NCBI GenBank assembly: GCA_963969595.1
Contig: OZ018414.1
Location: 16,351,660 to 16,415,659, forward strand
Direction of reading: 5' to 3'
Length of the DNA: 64,000 bases
Source of the DNA: Neckera pumila
Lineage: Eukaryota; Streptophyta; Bryopsida; Hypnales; Neckeraceae
The stretch's first letter is position 1; the number at the start of each line of letters is the position of its first letter. The notes under the pieces are model-generated. The model made no database searches. It saw only the letters and a list, made by a program, of their open reading frames with translations, and was not told the origin of the DNA. Positions 57,042-64,000 of the stretch are shown piece by piece. The position numbers and the translations under genes were made by a program.

Positions 57042-58442
57042 GTACATCAGTTGGTTCTACTTTCCGCTACCTTGGATTTTGCGCATGTCTACCGCCTTTC
57101 CAGTTCTCTCCTCAATTGCGTGCTTGACTGGAGCCCCGACTGTAAGTGAGTGGTTTACATTTGTTTGCAAATATATCTGTAAACTTGATTTCATATCTGT
57201 GACTTAATTCATGTGTTTTGGGGCAGCTTCTGGTGATCTTGTCGGGTAGCCCAGAGTTATGAATTCTGGTGGTAATTGTGCTTGATGGCCATGGCTTGAC
57301 CTGAGCTAATAACGCCTAATTCTAGTGTGATATCTCACGCTGTCTTGCGTGGGTGGATTGTTGGCAGGCATTTGTGTGGGGACTAGCTTCTGTTCTACCG
57401 ACACTCACAGCTGAAAAGAAAGATAAAGGTAATTGAGCATGCTGCCCGATTTGGCCATGGTCAAGTGATCTTGTTCATCCTCTCACTTATCTGCAGAAGA
57501 AATAAGTTTGGAACCAAAACGGAGGCTATGTTGGTCGCACAAGCTTATTAACAGCCTTTCCCTCGTCCATGCTGAGAGGTGAGCGTTCGATGAGACGAGA
57601 GGCGTGTATGAGTATTCTAATAAGTGATGCCAGTGAGTGCAATTATCGCACGTTAGGCATCCTCCGTATTTACATTTGAAGGCTTTTGAATCTTGAAATT
57701 CACAAGAAAGTTGTTGCTTGCGATGCTCTACTGGGTTGAACTAGAATCAGAGCAGAGGGGACAGAAACTCAATTGCCCACAACCATAATTCGCTTCTCAA
57801 GAACTTGTCCCCAAATATATGTATCATTAATAAAATACTCATACGAAAATTCGAATAGATTTGGATGACATCTTTTGTAAGAACCGATGTGACACGAAGT
57901 ACCATATGACACTAAATAAATTTTTTATTGTAGTAGTATTCATCTTTGCGGAATTGGAGGAGACTCTTTGTATAAGATATTCAAAGATAAGACTCCTGGA
58001 CGTAGTATGTCACAAGATTAGAGAGAAGGTCCCTGGCTGGTAGTTGTGTTAGAGTCATGGTTGTGGTTCCAAAGAGCGAAGTTCTTGCTAGCCTGCAACT
58101 TTATTGCATTAAGGTGCTTTTATATATATGCTCAAGATTGAATGCATGTCAATTGTTATCATGAGACAAGATTTTGAGGTTGACTCAGCTTTACTCCGTC
58201 GTAACATTCCAAGCAACAAGACTCATGTTGATATATTCTTTCTGTCTGTAGCTTTGGCAGTGGAGAGATTGGAGCTTCTGACACTCCGTTGAATAAAGGC
58301 TAGTGTATATGATTGACTGCGGTCTCAATTGTAAGTTCTGGACGCATTTCAATTTTTGCTTGGGTTTGCAAGGGTTTCAGGCTTTCGTTAAGCGCAAGTT
58401 AAGACGACTGAATGTTGTGCATTTCATATGTTTCAAAGCAGG
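57042..58442 (+). other. Inferred intron of BTB gene E
   Basis: This 1.4 kb region has blocks shared with the introns of A and B: GTCCATGCTGAGAGGTGAG near 57,565 and GAGGGGACAGAAACTCAA near 57,755. A likely acceptor is TTTCAAAGCAG just before 58,441. The frame upstream of the chosen start is open back to 58,303 but runs through this acceptor, so it is treated as noncoding. Confidence 0.5.
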
Positions 58443-58452
58443 CATTCAGCAG

Positions 58453-59655
58453 ATGGCGTTTGGCAGATGGCCACAGGAGAGGTCACTTGGTGGGGAGCCA
58501 CGAACAGGCCAAGATGCGACCATCATCTTGATACCAAAAGGGGGAAACAGAGATCGAATGTTAGCTCTCGTCCATCTTCATTCGCATGTTTTGAGCAGGC
58601 ACAGCAAGTACTTCAACACATGCTTGAGCGAGAGATGGGAAAATCCAGCCACTCCATCTGCGTCAATGGAGTTTCTTCTGGAGGTCCAAACAGATGTTCA
58701 ATATTACTTTGATTGCTTTTCGAACATGTACTCACCGTTAACGAAGAGCTTTGAAAGTGTGAAACGTGGTGTAGAGCTTCTGAAAGTCGCTTCGCAGATA
58801 GACTTTCAGGGGCTAATGGAGCGCATCTCTCTCTACTTATCATCCATGTTGTGGACGAAGGAAGATGAGATTAGGGTTCGGGAATACGCAGCTTCTCCGG
58901 ACTTTCCTCGCATTCACCTTGTGGATTTGGTGTCCCGGTTGGGGTTGGATGCTCAGAGCGAAGAGGACCGTCAGAAGCAATTGGGTGCCTTGATTCGAGA
59001 GTACGCTCGCGCCGCCCTCAAGGCAGCAAGTACCAAGGGTTTGGTGTTGCCATTATTCTTACAGGGCATTGGATGCGACCCACCTTCAGAATTTTCTAGG
59101 TGGATCTTTGTAATCGTCAGCGAAGAGGCGAAGGATATGTTTCTCAACATTGGAACTCAATGGAACAGCAAGATTCCTGACAACTCGAACCCCTTAGTTC
59201 GTAATACCGGTTTATGGAGGATCAAAGCAATGTGTTGGATACTAGAGGCTTTACTGTCGAGATCAGTGGCTGAAGAATTGGTGCAAACTATTGTTCATTT
59301 AGAGGCAATTCCGAGATACCTCACTACTGCATCAGCGATTGACTCTTTTTGTTGTGCTGAAAGGCAGAAGTTTGCAGAGCTTGTTCTTCTCATGTACCAG
59401 GAGGTGGCAGCTGGACGTTTGCTGTTGCGACCGGCAGAGCGATTATTGCTGGTGGTGAATTGGCATGTGATGATGAAGACTTGTTTGAAGGAGGGCAGTT
59501 TTGAACAAGCAACCACGAACCTGTTTTTGACTTTACCCGTGAAGCAGCAGACAAAGTTCATGAAATGGCAAACGGAAAATGCTTATGACATTATCCGCAC
59601 AGTGCCTTTGCTTTCACTGCTTCAGTCTCACGGAGGACTTGGGCAGCCAGAATGA
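58453..59655 (+). CDS. BTB/POZ domain-containing protein E (At3g05675-like), intact
   Basis: This is a 400-residue family member. The BTB part has ATIILIPKGGNRDRMLALVH, LHSHVLSRHSKYF and DCFSNMYSPL (about residues 20-105). The C-terminal helical half has EDEIRVREYAASPDFPRIH and AEELVQTIVHLEAIPRYL, and ends GGLGQPE. The start ATG follows CATTCAGCAG, as in the other copies; an ATG 150 bases upstream would add residues lying in the inferred intron. E is more distant from A and B than they are from each other, but it shares their long-intron layout. Its role as a CUL3 ligase adaptor is family inference. Confidence 0.83.
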   Translation: MAFGRWPQERSLGGEPRTGQDATIILIPKGGNRDRMLALVHLHSHVLSRHSKYFNTCLSERWENPATPSASMEFLLEVQTDVQYYFDCFSNMYSPLTKSFESVKRGVELLKVASQIDFQGLMERISLYLSSMLWTKEDEIRVREYAASPDFPRIHLVDLVSRLGLDAQSEEDRQKQLGALIREYARAALKAASTKGLVLPLFLQGIGCDPPSEFSRWIFVIVSEEAKDMFLNIGTQWNSKIPDNSNPLVRNTGLWRIKAMCWILEALLSRSVAEELVQTIVHLEAIPRYLTTASAIDSFCCAERQKFAELVLLMYQEVAAGRLLLRPAERLLLVVNWHVMMKTCLKEGSFEQATTNLFLTLPVKQQTKFMKWQTENAYDIIRTVPLLSLLQSHGGLGQPE

Positions 59656-60099
59656 TAGCTTCCACTCCTTTCAATTAGTAACTCTGAATCCTGTACATCA
59701 GGATAACAGAAGCAGGTGGTTGACTTACGCTTTTAGTTGTTTTTGGTACCGTAATGCTCAACTATTGTACAGTCGGGTACCAAAAGCTTTCGTGATGATC
59801 AATTTGTACTACCACTACCACCCAAACCATAGACATAAAAACTAGCATCCAATGCACACTACAATTGCCTTCAATCTGAAATTATCACATATGATGTGGA
59901 TTGTATAGAGCTATGTTTCAGCAAAATCTTGGACCGAAGTCACCAAACTATCTGATAATTCTTATTCAAATGCATCTTCACCACTTGGTTGATCCACCTT
60001 TGCCTTTATCACAGTAGCCATGCGCATTGGCTTGCTTTGGATTAATGGTACAAAAAGGCAATGTGTTCAATGGCATCCTAGATCTCTTGTAAGGAAGGC
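59656..60099. other. 3' flank of BTB gene E
   Basis: Nothing coding is recognised. GGTACCGTAATGCTCAACTA followed by TTGTACAGTCGGGTACC near 59,745-59,780 is partly self-complementary. The gene's 3' UTR should lie here. Confidence 0.4.
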
Positions 60100-60650
60100 C
60101 ACCATCATTTCTTTGATGTTGCTTGGCATAGATGTTGCTTGGCATAGTTGGGAGCTCTTGGACTTCCAACTTCATCTTGAACCGTAGGTTTTCAATGGGA
60201 TTCAAGTCTTGGATAGCATGGGTCAGTCAAGCTTCTCTAATTGAAGATTTTCATGTCATTTTATTATAAGTTGATAGTGGTGAATTAAAGCTCCATCTTC
60301 CATAAAGATTGCTCTTGTTATTGATGGAAGAAACTCCTTGAGTGGCGCCTCACACACAATTTCAATGAAATCAACAACAAGAACATGCTGTTTGGGAGGC
60401 ATCATGCCAAGTGGAGACTTTAATGAACCATAGACAGCTCCCCAAAGCATTATAGAAGTCCTACCTTTAGCTTTAAAGGTTGGTGCAAGACAACTTTCCA
60501 AGTATTGCTCACCAGAATTTCACCATACCCATATTTGATGGGAGTTCTTCCCAAATTTCAACGGTGCACTCATCGATCAATCCAAATGACCTTGTTCTAC
60601 TGTTCAACTGATGGTCTAGTTCTTGCACTCTTTTGTGAAATGGAGATGAG
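60100..60650 (-). pseudogene. Tc1-type (DD34E-like) transposase relic
   Basis: Minus-strand fragments match the DDE domain of Tc1/mariner transposases in order. A region with IDECTVEI near 60,565 corresponds to the first Asp. GRTSIMLWGAVYG lies near 60,450, and IFMEDGALIHH near 60,290 holds the second Asp. NPIENLRFKMK near 60,190 holds the catalytic Glu. At least three stops or frameshifts separate them, so it is dead. NPIENL with Glu is the Tc1 type, whereas the mariner-like transposases usual in plants end with Asp. No terminal repeats were located. Confidence 0.75.
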
Positions 60651-61019
60651 TCTAACAATGCTTCTCAATCAAAATCAACTTCCTATAGGCAACGCAATTG
60701 TGTATTCCAACTTTTTTGAATGCACATCAGATTGTCAAAGCATGAACCTTGGTTGGGCTTGCATTTGTGATTCCTAGAGTATGGTGATTTTGCTTTGCCT
60801 TGTTTGTGAAAGACTTGATGTCTCTTTCTACAAAAAAATTGGGCCTACCAAAATGCAAGAATGTGATGTATGCTTCTAAATGATGGAAGCACTATGGCTC
60901 TTGCGATTTGGGCCATGATGGAAGCACTATGATGGTACCCAACTATACAATATATTGGAATCATAGAAGCCGAAACAGACAAGCAAACTATCGAAAAACA
61001 CTAGTGTGACTTGTTACCG
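60651..61019. other. Spacer next to the Tc1 relic
   Basis: No gene. ATGATGGAAGCACTATG occurs twice near 60,879 and 60,915, a small local duplication. Confidence 0.4.
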
Positions 61020-61870
61020 AGTTTGAACAACCATGTTGTTGCAATCCTCAATCATTCCAAATAATATAAAAACCCTGTCCTTGAATGCCTTCATACTTTG
61101 AACAAACTCATTACTCTTATAGCTTTTGCAGAATATAAACTCCAAAAGAATGATCTACACTAGTCATACACTAGTTACAAAAAGAATTTCCTACAATGCT
61201 CTACAATTTCAAATGCGGGCTAGTCCCACCAAAATTGCAAAGTGACCCTTTCATCTTGATACTAAAGTGCATTTTCAAGAAAATTTTAGACAATCAAAAG
61301 GTTGCATGTATTAAGCTTCTCACCAAGTGGCATTTGTAAGAAGGTGACAATCACAAAAACTTTTGGTACCTGACTATACGATGCATCACCTAGAATCATA
61401 AAAGCCAAAACGAATGAGTAGGTTATCTAAAAACATTTGTGTAAGTGGTTAACACCTTTGAACAACCATGTTGTTACAATCCTCATTCATTCCAGATGTT
61501 GTGAAAATCCTATCCTTAATTAGATGCCCTCATACTCAAACTCACTCTTATATATTTTATAGTACACAAACTTTAAAAGAACAATCCTCACTAATCATAC
61601 ACTAGTTACAAAAAAGAATTTCCTTACACAACCTCGTAAAGAATGATCCACACTAACCATGCACTTGTTACAAAAAAGAATTTCCTTACACAACCTCGTA
61701 ATGAATGATCCACACTAACCATACATTTGTTACAAAAAAGAATTTCCTTACACAACCTCGTAAAGAATGATCGACACTAATCATACATTTGTTACAAAAA
61801 TAATTTCCTACAAAGCTTTACAATTTCAATCGCGGGCTAATCCCACCAGAATTGCAAAGCGAACCTTTTG
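61020..61870. repeat. Tandem duplication of about 0.4 kb with an internal 62-base minisatellite
   Basis: 61,025-61,250 is repeated at about 61,445-61,870, sharing TTTGAACAACCATGTTGTT, CTTCATACTTTGAAC-like text, TCATACACTAGTTAC, then CGGGCTAGTCCCACC and ATTGCAAAG. In the second unit a 62-base piece has expanded to about 3.6 copies (61,593-61,815), each with TTGTTACAAAAAAGAATTTC and CACAACCTCGTAA. The first unit has one copy. Confidence 0.8.
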
Positions 61871-61880
61871 GTACCAGCCT

Positions 61881-62160
61881 TTGCAAACTAGAGTCTGTCG
61901 GCACTCAATCAGACAGCATCTCCGTGTCTTCAAACACTAGCTAGTCTCACCAGAATTGCGAAGTGACACTGGTAACATCTGCAAACTTAGAATCGATCGG
62001 CACTCCCTCAGACAGCCGATTTTCGAGCCTTCCGAACGCTGCTGGCTCGTCCCACCAAATTCTCGAAGTGACGTCAAGTGTCGGTAACAATTGCAAGCTA
62101 GAGTCGATAGGCACTCGATCAAACAGACAGCATCTCGTATCTGAGCCTTTCGATTTTTAT
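61881..62160. repeat. Degenerate tandem repeat, period 98-112 bases, 3' of the glycosyltransferase-like gene
   Basis: Units start at 61,881 (TTGCAAACTAGAG), 61,979 (CTGCAAACTTAGA) and 62,091 (TTGCAAGCTAGAG). Each continues with TCGGCACTC-like and CAGACAGC motifs. The first two also carry a CCACCA-type block ending AAGTGAC. They extend into the presumed 3' UTR of the gene at 62,180-63,685. Confidence 0.75.
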
Positions 62161-62179
62161 TTGTATAAGAACAGTCTCA

Positions 62180-63685
62180 TCAGCTCACGCGATTGCGTTC
62201 GTCAAAGAAGCAATCCGCATAAATCTCAATGTCACGATGCAATCTACAAATATCCCGCCGCAGCAACTCCATGATTTTCTCCGTCGGAACGCCGTCATTC
62301 TTCAACCCCTGCACGACGGCGAACCGACGGTGATCCCTCCTTCGTAAATATTCATCATCAATTCGAGATCCCGCAAGTAGATTGATAGAGGACGCTTCTC
62401 TCTCGTGAATTTGCAAATGCGTGGTGACTTTCTTCCCAAGAATCGAGCTTTTGTGAACCAAGAAACTGAGGAGCAGTGAATCCCCTCGAAACGGCGTCCT
62501 GCCCTTGCGCAGAATCGCAACGCGCACAATTTCCGTGGCCATTGCGATCGCCAGTGTGCGCACTTGGTGCGTGCCGCCCAAGATCACCCCCGCGCTGATG
62601 AGCTTCCGCGTCTTGTCGCCCTCTTCCACGCTCTTCCCATACAGCCTTTCCATCTGGGGGATTCGAGACCATTGCTGGTTTGTGGAGAACAGGTGTAGGC
62701 TTGTGTCTTTCCGTTTCAGAGTTGCGAATACGTCGTTGAGAATGAAGACGCCCGTGACTTCCGTGAGGAAGACGTGACGGTAGCGGTGGCGCACCATGCC
62801 CAACAAGATTTGGTAGCACAGCCAGCGACGTAAGACTGTGGGTGAGGAGTCCATGAATCCGCGAAGAGTGTCATCGGGGTCAAGCTCTTGCATGTCAAAT
62901 CCCACAACGGCGCCCAAATGTTGCCCGCCTAAATTCGAAATGTTGCGCGCCCAATTTTCCTCACGACCGATCGTCTTCTTCTTCCCCCAGACAGACTCCT
63001 GCTTGGCGAAATCCGACATTGCGCGAGTATACGCTCCAGAATTGAAGGCGCTTAGGGTGGCGTCTCCGGTGGCGCTTGCGCCTTTCGTCGCGAGCAATTT
63101 CTGAAAGAAACGCTCCTCCTCGTGGATCACTTCACGAAGCTCCGGTGACAAAGGGCGCCAGGGGAACAGCAACACGACGTCGGCGCGCGCGGGGGTTCCA
63201 CTCCGATGCAACCCTCGTAAAAAGAAACGAAGATCCTCGGCTGTTGTGCTTTCAGTCAAATGCGCAACGACAAGCTCCGGCATGGCGCGTGTTGCTTTGC
63301 GAAACAACGTTCCTAATCCTTCCAGCGCGCCATATGATTCATCCTCTTGCTCCAATTCTTCAGTACCCCGTGTTGCGCTTCCCAGGAGAGCTTGGTTGCG
63401 AATTTTGTACGGGAATGTGACAAGAAAGCGTGGATCCTCAGAGGGATGCAATGACGACGCAAGCACGAAGAGCATCACCATGCTGAAAAAAAGAATGAAC
63501 GCACCCGTACACGCAGTGGATTTTGCCTTGCGCTTGCTGCTGCTGCTGGTGATACTAGAAGTTTTGCAGATGGTTTTCGTGCTTTTGGAGTCGGAGTCTG
63601 CGCGTTCCACGATTAGCACCACCATGCTGGGCGCCTTGGTACAATTGTCGCATGAAGAGTTGAAGTCTAGAGTCGTACAGTGCAT
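62180..63685 (-). CDS. Plant glycosyltransferase-like single-pass membrane protein
   Basis: This is a 501-residue protein in one exon. A Ser/Lys-rich N-terminus with KRK at 51-53 is followed by one hydrophobic segment at about 60-79 (GAFILFFSMVMLFVLASSL), giving a type II membrane, Golgi-like topology. The lumenal part contains WCPL-free but conserved-looking stretches: DVVLLFPWRPL, HLGAVVGFD, LRRWLCYQILLGMVRHRYRH, VFLTEVTGVFILND and RTPFRGDSLLLSF. It resembles the plant family annotated as transferring glycosyl groups (At5g12260 type, DUF7780 as I recall). No clear DxD metal motif was seen, so activity is uncertain. Met21 (63,625) is an alternative start. GC content is clearly higher than in the surroundings. 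Tandem repeats flank both sides. Confidence 0.8.
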   Translation of the reverse strand: MHCTTLDFNSSCDNCTKAPSMVVLIVERADSDSKSTKTICKTSSITSSSSKRKAKSTACTGAFILFFSMVMLFVLASSLHPSEDPRFLVTFPYKIRNQALLGSATRGTEELEQEDESYGALEGLGTLFRKATRAMPELVVAHLTESTTAEDLRFFLRGLHRSGTPARADVVLLFPWRPLSPELREVIHEEERFFQKLLATKGASATGDATLSAFNSGAYTRAMSDFAKQESVWGKKKTIGREENWARNISNLGGQHLGAVVGFDMQELDPDDTLRGFMDSSPTVLRRWLCYQILLGMVRHRYRHVFLTEVTGVFILNDVFATLKRKDTSLHLFSTNQQWSRIPQMERLYGKSVEEGDKTRKLISAGVILGGTHQVRTLAIAMATEIVRVAILRKGRTPFRGDSLLLSFLVHKSSILGKKVTTHLQIHEREASSINLLAGSRIDDEYLRRRDHRRFAVVQGLKNDGVPTEKIMELLRRDICRLHRDIEIYADCFFDERNRVS

Positions 63686-63771
63686 TCACGTTATTCAACG
63701 CGATACACATCGTCCATCGCAATTAATCCTGCAAATCGTCTACGCAAAAAAACCGTTTCAACAATCTTACT

Positions 63772-64000
63772 GTCTATCTATTCTCAATCTAAAGATGCGA
63801 CTGTAGCTCACTGCAAATCTGCAAACCACAATGCAAAAAGTCCTTTTCATCAACCCATCTCTCGATCTTCAACCTAAAGGTACGATTCTAGCTCCCTGCA
63901 ATTCTGCAAAATCAGGAATGCAAACCCCTGTTGGATCAATCTGTCTATCTTCGACCTAAAGAGGAGATTCGAGATCCGGGGGAGCCTCGTTAGAATCGCG
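63772..64000. repeat. Tandem repeat, period about 82-85 bases, 5' of the glycosyltransferase-like gene
   Basis: AATCTAAAG at 63,786, AACCTAAAG at 63,871 and GACCTAAAG at 63,953 mark three units. Each continues with a CGATTCTAGCTCCCTGCAA-like block and AATGCAAA. The array runs off the window edge and lies in the likely promoter or 5' UTR of the minus-strand gene. Confidence 0.7.

Noticed and set aside
58303..58452. 50-residue N-terminal extension of BTB gene E
   Set aside because: It runs through a likely splice acceptor, has no counterpart in the other copies, and all five copies share the ATG at the later position.
61593..61815. CRISPR-like array
   Set aside because: The 62-base units are repeated head to tail without unique spacers, in eukaryotic DNA.

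Overview
The window looks like nuclear DNA of a land plant. It carries intron-spaced single-exon reading frames of the plant BTB/POZ At3g05675-like type, an F-box/kelch relic, a plant-type membrane glycosyltransferase-like gene, a Ty3/Gypsy LTR retrotransposon, and many short terminal-inverted-repeat (TIR) elements in AT-rich spacer. A non-flowering plant such as a bryophyte is my guess from the amplified BTB family and the gene style; the sequence does not prove it. No bacterial operons, tRNA, rRNA or CRISPR array were seen.

Layout. 0.5-2.95 kb: BTB pseudogene A (minus), its intron and leader. 3-11.9 kb: AT-rich spacer with a minisatellite and a TIR element. 11.9-18.26 kb: a nearly complete, young LTR retrotransposon inserted in the spacer. 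18.8-20.6 kb: leader and BTB pseudogene C (plus). 21-26 kb: spacer. 26.5-29 kb: intact BTB gene B (minus) and leader. 29-33 kb: spacer homologous to 3-9.5 kb, ending in an orphan leader. 37.4-39.6 kb: intact BTB gene D (minus), whose leader is interrupted by a TIR element. 39-42 kb: further members of that TIR family and a second orphan leader. 45.7-47 kb: a Stowaway-like element and a near-perfect foldback element. 48.7-50 kb: F-box/kelch pseudogene. 56-59.7 kb: leader, intron and intact BTB gene E (plus). 60.1-60.65 kb: Tc1-type transposase relic. 62.2-63.7 kb: glycosyltransferase-like gene flanked on both sides by tandem repeats.

The main theme is birth and death of one BTB family. There are three intact and two dead copies, but seven copies of their conserved upstream leader, which ends at a conserved AG/GT splice donor. 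Much of the first 33 kb is an old direct segmental duplication (block A about 0.06-9.5 plus 18.3-19.2 kb; block B about 26.0-33.5 kb). The retrotransposon interrupts only block A.

The most unusual single item is the retrotransposon. It has a separate RNase H reading frame upstream of gag, a native RNase H domain in pol whose acidic catalytic residues appear lost, and gag and pol in the same frame separated by one UAG codon. All functional calls are from reading the sequence; no database search was possible.
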